Below, one piece after another: positions 6,558-13,528 of a DNA stretch of 13,528 nt. The notes below the pieces were generated by a model. It had not been told where the DNA came from and searched no databases. It saw nothing but the letters and a program-made list of their open reading frames with translations. The stretch's first letter is position 1, and every line of letters begins with the position of its first letter. The translations under genes were made by a program, and so were the position numbers. Source of the stretch: a bacterium UBP8_UBA817 (GTDB lineage: Bacteria > Margulisbacteria > Marinamargulisbacteria > UBA817). The stretch covers positions 1-13,528 of the forward strand of contig DBHX01000022.1 of NCBI GenBank assembly GCA_002296285.1, written 5' to 3'.

Positions 6558-7856
6558 ATGGATTTAAAAATACAAACCAATCAAATTCTAGACGATTTAG
6601 CGGTTAACTGGCACCCATTCATGCAAATGAAAGATTTTGAAACATATCCTCCAAAACGAATTATTCGAGCAAAAGGATTAAAGTTATTTTCAGAAGATTC
6701 CTGGTATTACGATACAATTTCAAGCTGGTGGTGCAATATTTTAGGGCATTGCCATCCCAAAATAACTAAAGCGCTTCAAGAACAGATTGAAACACTGGAT
6801 CACATTATGTTTGGGAACTTTACCCATGATCCTGCCATTGAACTATCAAAAAAATTGGTAACAATAACCCCCAAAGGGCTTGATCGAGTGTATTATTCTG
6901 ATAACGGATCAACATCCTTCGAAGTGGCATTAAAGATGTCATTGCATTATTGGGTAAACATGGGCCAAAAAAACAAATCAAAGATTGTGTTTTTTAATGG
7001 ATCCTACCATGGAGATACCATTGGAGCCATGAGTGTGAGTGGTGTAAGCCAATACAACCAGATGTTTCGGCCGCTGATGTTTGATTCTGTTCAAATACCT
7101 GATCCATCAATGGATGAGGCGCATGCATTGGAGCAATTGGAAGTCACATTACATCAGTACTCAGAAGAGATTGCTGCCGTGGTCATTGAGCCATTGTTGA
7201 TGGGCGCTGGCGGCATGAAAATAACATCCCCTGATTTTTTAAAAAATGTGCGGTATTTAACCAGGAAACATCATGTCCATTTAATTTCAGATGAAGTGGC
7301 CACAGGTTTTGGTAGGACCGGCCATTTATTTGCGTCCAATGCGGCGAACGTAACCCCAGACTTTATGTGTTTGTCAAAAGCATTAACCAATGGACAGTTA
7401 CCATTAGCGGTGACCATGTTAACCGATGAAATATACCGGGCATTTTATGCTGATTTCGAGGAAGGAAAAACTTTTTACCATGGCCATACCTTTACGGCCA
7501 ATACACTGGGCTGTGCTGTGGCAAATGCCACATTAACCACATTGGATGAGTGGGATTGGAAACGTAATGTAGATGCCATTCATCAAAGGCTGGATGTGGA
7601 ACTAAATCAATTAAATGATCAATTTTATTGCCTATCCAATCCGAGAACCATTGGAACTGTTGGGGCGATTGATATTGATTTGTCTGGGCATCGAGCCATG
7701 TTTAAATTAACACAGATTGGGTTTGAGCATCATTTAACCATTCGTCCTCTAGGAAATACATTGTATTTATATCTGCCCTTAATTACATCTCAAGATGAAT
7801 TAAATGATATTTTTAACCAATTATCAAATATCATAACCAAAGCCATCAACGGCTGA
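6558..7856 (+). CDS. bioA: Adenosylmethionine--8-amino-7-oxononanoate aminotransferase (DAPA synthase)
   Basis: BioA is a PLP class-III aminotransferase that uses SAM as amino donor to convert KAPA to DAPA. The 432-residue length is normal. Visible landmarks are NWHPFMQMKD (17-26), the paired tryptophans of the substrate pocket in SSWWCNILGHCHP (WW at 57-58), YYSDNGSTSFEVALKM (112-127), GSYHGDTIGAMSVSG (148-162), ISDEVATGFGRTG (243-255) and the PLP lysine K274 in LSKALTNGQLPL. The SSWWCN signature separates BioA from other class-III aminotransferases. It is split from the bioF-bioD operon by a gene on the opposite strand and has its own strong promoter. The ATG has no Shine-Dalgarno, which fits leaderless translation. 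The next gene, secG, starts 50 bases downstream. Confidence 0.96.
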   Translation: MDLKIQTNQILDDLAVNWHPFMQMKDFETYPPKRIIRAKGLKLFSEDSWYYDTISSWWCNILGHCHPKITKALQEQIETLDHIMFGNFTHDPAIELSKKLVTITPKGLDRVYYSDNGSTSFEVALKMSLHYWVNMGQKNKSKIVFFNGSYHGDTIGAMSVSGVSQYNQMFRPLMFDSVQIPDPSMDEAHALEQLEVTLHQYSEEIAAVVIEPLLMGAGGMKITSPDFLKNVRYLTRKHHVHLISDEVATGFGRTGHLFASNAANVTPDFMCLSKALTNGQLPLAVTMLTDEIYRAFYADFEEGKTFYHGHTFTANTLGCAVANATLTTLDEWDWKRNVDAIHQRLDVELNQLNDQFYCLSNPRTIGTVGAIDIDLSGHRAMFKLTQIGFEHHLTIRPLGNTLYLYLPLITSQDELNDIFNQLSNIITKAING

Positions 7857-7870
7857 ATACATTGCGTCTA

Positions 7871-7899
7871 TTTTAAAATTGAAACGATTCAGATATAAT
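7871..7899 (+). promoter_or_regulatory. Candidate promoter for the secG-bamA-skp-lpxD cluster
   Basis: A perfect -10 box TATAAT (7894-7899) ends 7 bases before the secG ATG at 7907. The best hexamer 17 bases upstream, TTTTAA (7871-7876), is a poor -35. The position again predicts a transcript starting at the start codon. Confidence 0.5.
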
Positions 7900-7906
7900 T
7901 TTAGTT

Positions 7907-8128
7907 ATGCAATTGGTATTACTTATAATTGAAATTATTTCAGGTTTATTATTGATTGGCGCAATTCTTCTGCATTCTCCAAAAAGTGAGGGAATGGGTG
8001 CCATTGGTGGACAAGCAAGATCTTTTAAAGCCCCAACAGATGACATGGAATCAGGCTTAAAAAAACTCACTTTTGTTTTGGTATTATTATTTTTCGGATC
8101 TGCAGTTTTACTTGGATTATTTTTCTAA
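7907..8128 (+). CDS. secG: Protein translocase subunit SecG
   Basis: SecG is the small inner-membrane subunit that aids SecYEG protein export. The 73-residue protein has two hydrophobic helices (about 2-23 and 53-73) joined by a loop holding the family signature LLHSPKSEGMGAIGG (22-36), matching the usual LLQ-x(2)-KG-x-G pattern. The length is typical for short SecG. It starts 6-7 bases after a perfect -10 box and ends 6 bases before bamA, so it heads the export and outer-membrane assembly cluster. An overlapping minus-strand frame here is a shadow. Confidence 0.88.
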   Translation: MQLVLLIIEIISGLLLIGAILLHSPKSEGMGAIGGQARSFKAPTDDMESGLKKLTFVLVLLFFGSAVLLGLFF

Positions 8129-8134
8129 TTTAAG

Positions 8135-9871
8135 ATGAAAATACTTTTATGGTTCGTCATTTCATCACTCACCGTATCCGTTTACGGCTTGGATATTACA
8201 CTCAATACACAACTGGATAAAAAGCTAGAAACGATAAAAAAAAGTTCAAAAAAAAGAAATAGTTTCAAATTTAACATTTTAAGAAGCATTGAAATTAGAG
8301 GGTTAAATTCAATATCAGAACAAAGTATTCGAAATGAGCTAAGTGTATTTAAGGGAGATGAACTGGATCCATTTACAATTAATCGAAATTTAAAACGCAT
8401 TGAAGGAATGGGATATTTTGATTCTGTTGATTCTGAACTTTTGGATTTCGAAGGCGGAAAAAAATGGGTCATTACAGTCAAAGAGAATCCAATTATTGAA
8501 AACATAGCGGTAACAGGCAATGAAAGTTTGCCATTAGACGACATTTTAAGTGCCTTAAAAACCGAAAAGGGAAAGATATTTAATTATTCAGTAATCCGAG
8601 AAGATGTTCAGATTATTGAAGGGTTATATAAAGATCAAGGGTTTTTATTTACAAAGATAAAAAAAGTAGATTTGCCAACTTACAAAACAAAAACACTGAC
8701 CTTTGATATTCAAGAAACCAGTTATGGTGAGATATCTGTATCTGGAAACACAAAAACAAAAGATTATGTAATTCTTCGTGAAATTGAATTTGATAAAGAA
8801 AAAAAGGTCAATGAAAAAGAAATCAAAAACAATTTAGCAAAAATTTACAATTTAAACTATTTTTCTGAGGTGGTTCCAGACATTGTTCCTTCAGAATCCA
8901 CAAAAAATGCGTATGACATCATCATTAATGTTAAAGAAAAATCAACAGATAGCATTAATTTTGGTGGCGGTTGGGGGCAACGAAGTGGTGGTTTTTTATA
9001 TTCTGACTTAAATATAAACAACCTATTGGGGACCGGTCAGTTAATCGCATTGAAGGGGCAGTGGGGAAGTAACTTGCAAACATACCAATTTAAATATCAC
9101 AATCCTTGGATGTTTGGAAAAAGAAAGTCATTTACTTATAGAGCATGGAATACCCGAGGAAATTTTGGGTTCAATAACTTAACGACATCTGGTTTTAGGC
9201 CTGAAACAAGATATGGTATGGATGCTGCGGTTGGGTTGCCCCATTCCTATGAATTGAGATCAACACATAAAATAAAAACAGAAGATGTTTACATTTCAGA
9301 GTCCAGTACGAGTGTTGCGAGTGATTATTCAATTCAAAGTTATACGTATTCTCTCGGATATGATACCAGGGATGTCATATTTAATCCGTTAAATGGCGCA
9401 TATTATATTATATCAATTGAAAATAGTTTTAAGTTTAAGAGCAATTCACTTATTTTTACAAAATATGATGCGTCTTTCTCAAATTTTTACCAAACATTTG
9501 AGAATCAAACCATTGCAACTCGAGTTGCTATTGGAAAAATCAACGGAACCATTCAATCAACGGAGTATTATTATATTGGTGGCCCGAATACAGTGAGGGG
9601 GTACGTAGAGTACCCAAATTCATTTGCTTACGGAAAAGCTCAGTTATTGGGGAATATTGAATATCGGTTTCTTCTAAGCGACATTTTTCAGTTTTTATTT
9701 TTTATTGACGCTGGTTGGGCAAGTTCATTGGGGAATGATATTACGCAAGGAAAAATTGGGAAAGGGGTTGGATTTCGAATAAATTCTCCTTTGGGGCCCA
9801 TTAGAATTGATTTTGGTATTGACGAATTGGGTGAAATGAGAACACACTTTAATATTGGACATGTTTTTTAG
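8135..9871 (+). CDS. bamA: Outer-membrane assembly factor BamA/Omp85, three-POTRA form
   Basis: BamA folds and inserts beta-barrel proteins into the outer membrane. The 578-residue protein has a signal peptide (about 1-18, SVYG then LD), a Lys/Ser-rich stretch (28-46), then three POTRA domains at about 50-118, 120-195 and 196-270. Each has the GN/GL-x-S and YxxxGYF/YKDQGF/NLNYF type motifs. A 16-strand-type barrel follows from about 272. The conserved barrel motif VRGY is at about 487-490, after YYIGGPNT. The C-terminus ends in Phe, as expected of an outer-membrane barrel. Proteobacterial BamA has five POTRAs and about 800 residues, while cyanobacterial Omp85 has three. It follows secG by 6 bases with no visible Shine-Dalgarno and precedes skp. 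TamA-like family members are an alternative, but the skp-lpxD context favours BamA. Confidence 0.93.
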   Translation: MKILLWFVISSLTVSVYGLDITLNTQLDKKLETIKKSSKKRNSFKFNILRSIEIRGLNSISEQSIRNELSVFKGDELDPFTINRNLKRIEGMGYFDSVDSELLDFEGGKKWVITVKENPIIENIAVTGNESLPLDDILSALKTEKGKIFNYSVIREDVQIIEGLYKDQGFLFTKIKKVDLPTYKTKTLTFDIQETSYGEISVSGNTKTKDYVILREIEFDKEKKVNEKEIKNNLAKIYNLNYFSEVVPDIVPSESTKNAYDIIINVKEKSTDSINFGGGWGQRSGGFLYSDLNINNLLGTGQLIALKGQWGSNLQTYQFKYHNPWMFGKRKSFTYRAWNTRGNFGFNNLTTSGFRPETRYGMDAAVGLPHSYELRSTHKIKTEDVYISESSTSVASDYSIQSYTYSLGYDTRDVIFNPLNGAYYIISIENSFKFKSNSLIFTKYDASFSNFYQTFENQTIATRVAIGKINGTIQSTEYYYIGGPNTVRGYVEYPNSFAYGKAQLLGNIEYRFLLSDIFQFLFFIDAGWASSLGNDITQGKIGKGVGFRINSPLGPIRIDFGIDELGEMRTHFNIGHVF

Positions 9872-9876
9872 GAGGA
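9871..9876 (+). promoter_or_regulatory. Strong Shine-Dalgarno for skp
   Basis: GGAGGA begins on the last base of the bamA stop codon and lies 6 bases before ATG 9883. It is the only near-perfect ribosome binding site seen in the window, and most other genes have none. Confidence 0.8.
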
Positions 9877-9882
9877 ACAAAA

Positions 9883-10329
9883 ATGAGAATTTTAACAATT
9901 TTAGCAATTTCAATCTTGTATTTCACAGGGCCCGTATCAGCCGAAAATATTGGGTTTGTTGATTTACAAAAAGTATTTGTAAATTATAAAGAAACAGAAA
10001 AAGCCAGAGAAGGTTTTGAAGTTAAGCAAAAAGAACTCAGAGAAGAACTGGAAGAAAAGCAAAAAACATTAGAAAAGGCTCAAAAAGATAACAAAAAACC
10101 TGAAGAAATTCAAAAACTTGTTGCTGAAATTCAAGAAGAATTACAGCCAAAGCAAGAAGAATTGATGAAGTTAAACAATCAATTAATGACATCCATACGA
10201 TCAGATATTGTTTCATCAACTAAAAAAGTAGCAAAAGAATATGGTGTAGATATTGTTTTAGACAAACAAGCCATTTTAAGTGGTGGGTTTGATTTAACAG
10301 ACTTTGTTATTGAAGATCTTAATGATTGA
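9883..10329 (+). CDS. skp: Periplasmic chaperone, OmpH/Skp family
   Basis: Skp is a trimeric periplasmic chaperone that holds unfolded outer-membrane proteins on their way to BamA. The 148-residue protein has a signal peptide cleaved after VSA (residue 20). The mature start ENIGFVDLQKVFVNY is a classic OmpH-family opening. A long Glu/Lys-rich coiled coil (about 38-110) forms the tentacles, and KKVAKEYGVDIVLDKQAIL is the usual C-terminal beta segment. It has a strong Shine-Dalgarno, lies 11 bases after bamA, and abuts lpxD. This is the common bamA-skp-lpxD order. Confidence 0.92.
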   Translation: MRILTILAISILYFTGPVSAENIGFVDLQKVFVNYKETEKAREGFEVKQKELREELEEKQKTLEKAQKDNKKPEEIQKLVAEIQEELQPKQEELMKLNNQLMTSIRSDIVSSTKKVAKEYGVDIVLDKQAILSGGFDLTDFVIEDLND

Positions 10330-10331
10330 TT

Positions 10332-11303
10332 GTGAATCTCAACGACATTCATAATATAATTGGGGGGGAAATAATTAATAAAGATAATTCATCTCAATTT
10401 ACAGGGATCAAGCCATTGGACCTCGCATCAGAAAACGACGTGGTTTTTCTTTTTTCAAAAATTCCAAATGCGATTGAAACAAGATCAAAACTAATTGTAA
10501 CTAAAAAAAAGGTTCCCTTTGATTACACTCAAATTTTACATTCTAAACCAAGGTTGGCCATGGCGAAATTATTAGAGGCGTTTTATTTAATTCAAAATAA
10601 TCAATTCTCTCATTCGATTAATCAGATGGTGTCAATTGATGCATCTTCAGTTTTAAATAACCCGGTTAATATCCATGCATTTGTTCATATTGGAAAAAAT
10701 TGCACTATTGGAAAAAATACGGTGATTCATTCCAATGTATCCATCGGAGATAATTGTCACATTGGGGAAAACTGTATTCTTTACCCAAATGTTACCCTAT
10801 ACAATAATGTTGAAATTGGAAATAATGCAATTATTCATTCGGGTGCGGTGATTGGTGCGGATGGATTTGGGTTTGAGAAAAATGACGATCATTGGCATAA
10901 AATACCCCACATTGGTAAAGTAATGATTGGTGATAATGTGGAAGTCGGAAGCAATACCAGTATAGATCGGGGATGCTTAACTGAAACAAAAATTGGGCAC
11001 GGCGTAAAAATTGATAATTTAGTTCAATTGGCACATAATAGCACCGTTGGTGACCATGCTGTTATTGCTGCTGGTTCTCTTATTGGTGGAAGTGCAACCA
11101 TTGGTAGCGAATGCATTATTGCTGGTGATGTCAGCATAAAAGATAATATAACTGTGGGTGATCGTTCCGTTGTTTTGGGAAAATCAGGAGTCACAAAAGA
11201 CATTCCATCAGGAAGTTACGTATCTGGGTTCCCAGCGATGAATCACAAGGAGAATATAAAGCGCGATGCATTTTTAAATCGGCTTTTTAAATCTAACGAT
11301 TGA
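10332..11303 (+). CDS. lpxD: UDP-3-O-acylglucosamine N-acyltransferase (lipid A synthesis)
   Basis: LpxD transfers a hydroxyacyl chain from ACP to the 2-amino group of UDP-3-O-acyl-glucosamine, the third step of lipid A synthesis. From GTG 10332 it has 323 residues. An N-terminal uridine-binding domain (to about 100, with IIGGEI and the ENDVVFL segment) leads to a left-handed beta-helix of hexapeptide repeats (about 104-290), then a short C-terminal helix (RDAFLNRLF). GADGFGFEKN and the catalytic His in VQLAHNS (residue 235) are family signatures. GTG 10332 gives the usual short opening NLNDIHNIIGG. An in-frame TTG at 10326 would overlap the skp stop as TTGA and add two residues, so it is also possible. 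Its presence shows that the organism makes lipid A. Confidence 0.95.
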   Translation: MNLNDIHNIIGGEIINKDNSSQFTGIKPLDLASENDVVFLFSKIPNAIETRSKLIVTKKKVPFDYTQILHSKPRLAMAKLLEAFYLIQNNQFSHSINQMVSIDASSVLNNPVNIHAFVHIGKNCTIGKNTVIHSNVSIGDNCHIGENCILYPNVTLYNNVEIGNNAIIHSGAVIGADGFGFEKNDDHWHKIPHIGKVMIGDNVEVGSNTSIDRGCLTETKIGHGVKIDNLVQLAHNSTVGDHAVIAAGSLIGGSATIGSECIIAGDVSIKDNITVGDRSVVLGKSGVTKDIPSGSYVSGFPAMNHKENIKRDAFLNRLFKSND

Positions 11304-11328
11304 AAATTAATAATAAAAAAGTCAAAAT
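11300..11328 (+). promoter_or_regulatory. Candidate promoter for the small outer-membrane protein gene
   Basis: TTGAAA (11300-11305) and a weak -10 CAAAAT (11323-11328) are separated by 17 bases, and the -10 ends 6 bases before ATG 11335. TATAAG at 11328-11333 is an alternative -10, but it lies too close to the start codon unless ATG 11338 or a later base is used. Confidence 0.35.
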
Positions 11329-11334
11329 ATAAGT

Positions 11335-12006
11335 ATGATGAAGTTTATCCTCTTTTTACTCGTTTTTACCAATGCATTAATTGCAAGCCCAACAGTATAT
11401 GGACCAACAGGTCTGATTGAAATGCCTTCAGCTGAATCGATTGCGTACAAACAGGTCAATGTGGCGATTGATTATTCAATCAATAATCAAGATGAAGCAA
11501 CAAATGAAACAACGAATAATTTTTATTATAAGTTTAACTTAGGCTCATTTGAAAATTGGGAACTGGGCATTTTGGGGGGTTCATTTTTGGATGAAGGTGT
11601 TTTTGTTAATATGAAGTATTTTTTAATGTCCAATCAAGAAGAAAACCCATTGTCCATTGCAGCAGGCCTGGAGCGAATTGGATCTAAAAATGATCTCGCA
11701 ACATATTTGGTAACGTCTAAACGATTTGATGGTGGCTTGCATGGTCATTTTGGATTTAAAGCATATTTTCAAAATAATCTGTATGCATCTGCAATGATTG
11801 GTGTGGAATATTTTTCAGATGAAAAAATATCTTTTTTAGCTGATATTACGGGCGAAAAAAATGATGCTTACGTACTAAATGGTGGCACAAAAATTTTTAT
11901 TGATAACGATGTTGCAATGCGAATTTATTTAATTGACATTACAAAAAGTAGAAGTGCTAAGGAAACCTTATATACATTTGGGTTATCGTTGAGCAAATAT
12001 ATTTAA
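11335..12006 (+). CDS. Secreted, probably outer-membrane beta-barrel protein, function unknown
   Basis: This 223-residue protein has a signal peptide (1-17, hydrophobic run ILFLLVFTNALIA) cleaved before SPT. The mature N-terminus carries TVYGPTGLIEMPSAES (20-35), a Gly-Pro-Thr-Gly plus Met-Pro-Ser-Ala pattern that recalls the opening of YjbH-like and other uncharacterised outer-membrane proteins. The rest alternates aromatic and polar residues in short strands separated by Asn/Gly/Asp-rich turns (for example YYKFNLGSFENWELGILGGSF, read as two strands), as in a small barrel of roughly 8-10 strands. The last residue is Ile after Tyr, so the classic terminal Phe is absent. It follows lpxD by 31 bases and may be part of the envelope cluster or have its own promoter. 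Start choice between ATG 11335 and 11338 is open. Confidence 0.78.
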   Translation: MMKFILFLLVFTNALIASPTVYGPTGLIEMPSAESIAYKQVNVAIDYSINNQDEATNETTNNFYYKFNLGSFENWELGILGGSFLDEGVFVNMKYFLMSNQEENPLSIAAGLERIGSKNDLATYLVTSKRFDGGLHGHFGFKAYFQNNLYASAMIGVEYFSDEKISFLADITGEKNDAYVLNGGTKIFIDNDVAMRIYLIDITKSRSAKETLYTFGLSLSKYI

Positions 12007-12036
12007 TGTTTTTTAATTTTATGCTAAAGTCATTTT

Positions 12037-12042
12037 TAGGAT
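12037..12042 (+). promoter_or_regulatory. -10-like hexamer or weak Shine-Dalgarno before the acidic-tail gene
   Basis: TAGGAT ends 6 bases before GTG 12049, the same geometry and nearly the same hexamer as the higA -10 (TAGGCT). No good -35 is seen. AGGA within it, 7 bases from the GTG, could instead be a Shine-Dalgarno, so the two readings cannot be separated by eye. Confidence 0.3.
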
Positions 12043-12048
12043 AAGCCA

Positions 12049-12561
12049 GTGAATCAAATTATTGAAGTTAAAATTATCAAAAAAAAAGTTAATTACGTTG
12101 CAACAAGTGCTTTGTTTCCTCAATCCAAAGGAATTGGAAAAACAAAAAAAGAGGCATTGAATAAATTAGCTAAGTCCATCTCAAATTTTATATCTAAAAT
12201 GGTTAATTCGACACTTACAAATATGTTTTTATCAAATAATTACACGCAAATTATGTTGGATCAAACAAAAGAGGTTCATGAAGAAAACATTGCATTTAAT
12301 TTAAACGCCTCCCAAGGATTGGTTCCAAAATCATTTTTACTAAAGGTTTCATCGTTTACCGAAGAAGAAGATTCCCACACATTTTCTGAAATTAATGAAA
12401 CAAATGATGTAAATAAATTATTTGATTATCAATTGGATGAAGACGAATTTTCTGAGGGTGAATTTGATGGAAATGATTTATTTGAGCAGCTGACATTACA
12501 GCAAAAATCCAATCAGGATCCAGATGCAATTGTATTTGGTTTTCCGTTAAATTTTAACTAA
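12049..12561 (+). CDS. Protein with HicB-like N-terminal fold and acidic C-terminal tail, function unknown
   Basis: This 170-residue protein starts with GTG. Residues 3-50 have the pattern of HicB-like or double-stranded-RNA-binding-like small domains: two strands (IIEVKIIKKKVNYVATSA), then FPQSKGIGKTKKEALNKL leading into a helix. In HicB families the equivalent is a G-x-T-x-x-EAL turn into the helix. Residues about 104-147 are strongly acidic (EEED, DEDEFSEGEFDGND), and the end is DPDAIVFGFPLNFN. No HicA toxin gene is adjacent and no DNA-binding domain follows, so it is not a standard HicB antitoxin. The gene overlaps thrS by one base (TAATG), so the two are probably co-translated. A basic N-terminal domain with an acidic tail could suggest nucleic-acid contact with autoinhibition, but that is speculation. 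Confidence 0.75.
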   Translation: MNQIIEVKIIKKKVNYVATSALFPQSKGIGKTKKEALNKLAKSISNFISKMVNSTLTNMFLSNNYTQIMLDQTKEVHEENIAFNLNASQGLVPKSFLLKVSSFTEEEDSHTFSEINETNDVNKLFDYQLDEDEFSEGEFDGNDLFEQLTLQQKSNQDPDAIVFGFPLNFN

Positions 12562-13528
12562 TGCCAAAGTTTCCCGCATCAACCATTCGACATAGTGCAG
12601 CCCATGTTTTAGCTCAAGCTGTTCAAGTCTTCTTTAAGGATGCAAAGTTGGCCATTGGACCAGCGATCGAATCAGGTTTTTATTATGATTTTGAGCTCTC
12701 ACAGCCGATTACAGATGGTGATTTAGAAAAAATTGAAGCAGAGATGAAGCGAATTATTAATGAAGGTCAAGAATTTAAGCATTATAATATGCAAAAGAAA
12801 GATGCCATTGATTATTTCAGTAAGAATCAACAAGATTACAAGTTAGAAATAATCGATGATCTGGGCGTTGAGGAAGTATCCATTTATGAAAATGGCCCGT
12901 TTATTGATTTATGTAAAGGGCCTCATGTTGAAAGAACAAATCAAATTGGCTCCATAAAATTATTAAAAGTTTCAGGGGCCTATTGGCGGGGGTCTGAAAA
13001 AAATAAAATGTTACAACGGATTTATGGAACTGCATTTGCAAATCCAAAAGAATTAAAACAGTATTTATTTCAGCTTGAGGAAGCAAAAAAACGTGATCAT
13101 CGAAAAATAGGTAAAGAATTACAGTTGTTCAGTATACAAGAAGATATTGGCGGCGGATTGGTATTATGGCATCCAAAAGGCGCTGCAATTCGTCACGTGA
13201 TTGAAGATTTATGGCGATCAGAGCACCAAAAACAAGGTTATGAAACCGTCTTTTCACCACATGTTGGTCGAGGTGAGCTTTGGAAAACAAGTGGTCATTT
13301 AGACTTTTATCAAGAAAACATGTTTGCATCGATGGATATTGATGATGTGCCATATTTCATGAAGCCAATGAATTGTCCATTTCATATTGCCATATATCAA
13401 CAACAACAAATATCCTATCGTGATCTGCCCATTCGATATGCTGAACTTGGAACCGTGTATCGATTTGAACGTTCAGGCGTCCTCCATGGTTTGATGAGGG
13501 TCCGAGGATTTACTCAAGATGATGCTCA
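12561..13528 (+). CDS. thrS: Threonyl-tRNA synthetase without TGS domain, 3'-truncated by window edge
   Basis: ThrRS charges tRNA-Thr in the cytoplasm and edits mischarged Ser-tRNA. The first 322 residues are visible. The protein opens with MPKFPASTIRHSAAHVL, directly at the editing domain. Its site is H11 and H15 (HSAAH) plus C118 and H122 (LCKGPH). ESGFYYDF (37-44) and SGAYWRGSEKNKMLQRIYG (138-156) are family motifs. The catalytic core starts near 185 with KELQLF, and has PMNCPFH (269-275) with the zinc-ligand Cys272, and motif 2 RFERSGVLHGLMRVRGFTQDD (301-321). The usual MNCPGH reads MNCPFH. The N-terminal TGS domain (about 60 residues in E. coli) is absent, as in cyanobacterial ThrRS. The start is fixed by a 1-base overlap with the upstream stop. 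The remaining catalytic part and anticodon domain lie beyond the window. Confidence 0.96.
   Translation, partial: MPKFPASTIRHSAAHVLAQAVQVFFKDAKLAIGPAIESGFYYDFELSQPITDGDLEKIEAEMKRIINEGQEFKHYNMQKKDAIDYFSKNQQDYKLEIIDDLGVEEVSIYENGPFIDLCKGPHVERTNQIGSIKLLKVSGAYWRGSEKNKMLQRIYGTAFANPKELKQYLFQLEEAKKRDHRKIGKELQLFSIQEDIGGGLVLWHPKGAAIRHVIEDLWRSEHQKQGYETVFSPHVGRGELWKTSGHLDFYQENMFASMDIDDVPYFMKPMNCPFHIAIYQQQQISYRDLPIRYAELGTVYRFERSGVLHGLMRVRGFTQDDA

Noticed and set aside
8182..8544. 120-residue minus-strand open frame
   Set aside because: It lies wholly inside bamA, opposite the first two POTRA domains. Its hydrophobic low-complexity content is a shadow of Lys/Glu-rich coding on the other strand.
9393..9596. 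Plus-strand 67-residue frame in another phase of bamA
   Set aside because: It is contained in the barrel-coding part of bamA and has no Shine-Dalgarno or family pattern.
12049..12561. HicAB toxin-antitoxin system
   Set aside because: No HicA-type gene is adjacent, and the protein lacks the C-terminal DNA-binding domain of HicB antitoxins.
12901..13353. Minus-strand open frames opposite thrS
   Set aside because: They lie inside the clear ThrRS editing and catalytic domains and have no supporting motif.

Overview
This window is A+T-rich chromosomal DNA from a diderm (Gram-negative-type) bacterium. The evidence is lipid A synthesis (lpxD), outer-membrane assembly (bamA, skp), a lipoprotein and a probable outer-membrane beta-barrel protein. 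Two traits resemble cyanobacteria and their relatives: the BamA has three POTRA domains, not five, and the threonyl-tRNA synthetase starts directly at its editing domain with no N-terminal TGS domain. An uncultivated low-GC lineage such as Margulisbacteria would fit, but that assignment is a guess. No rRNA, tRNA, CRISPR array, insertion sequence or phage gene was seen. Coding density is very high and no stretch of 300 bases lacks a gene. The longest gap is about 177 bases (6381-6557).

Layout. (1) 2-1189: 3' part of murF (peptidoglycan precursor synthesis), whose end overlaps a convergent HigA-type antitoxin gene that has no toxin beside it. (2) 1593-4818: a biotin operon, bioF - a BioG/BioH-like esterase - bioC - bioD, tightly packed with overlapping start and stop codons. 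(3) 4821-6380, minus strand: a large unrecognised lipoprotein with a Ca-binding-type Asp-rich motif, lying between bioD and bioA. (4) 6558-7856: bioA with its own promoter. (5) 7907-11303: secG - bamA - skp - lpxD, an envelope biogenesis cluster covering export across the inner membrane, periplasmic chaperoning, barrel insertion and lipid A acylation. (6) 11335-12006: a small secreted protein, probably outer membrane. (7) 12049-12561: a protein with a HicB-like N-terminal fold and an acidic tail. Its stop overlaps the start of (8) thrS, which runs off the right edge.

How the genes work together. BioC methylates malonyl-ACP so that it can be elongated to pimeloyl-ACP methyl ester. The esterase removes the methyl group. 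BioF, BioA and BioD then carry pimeloyl-ACP to dethiobiotin. bioB, the last step, is not in the window. The envelope cluster follows the common bamA-skp-lpxD order.

The most interesting pattern is at the starts of transcription units. Several genes without a Shine-Dalgarno sequence have a -10-like hexamer ending 6 or 7 bases before the start codon. For higA and bioA a consensus-like -35 box sits at normal spacing. This suggests leaderless mRNAs, while internal operon genes use stop/start overlaps or real Shine-Dalgarno sites (bioD, skp). I found no clear new multi-gene system. The best candidates for novelty are the leaderless architecture, the TAC heptamer array at the higA/bioF divergent region, the divergent esterase, and two unrecognised envelope proteins.
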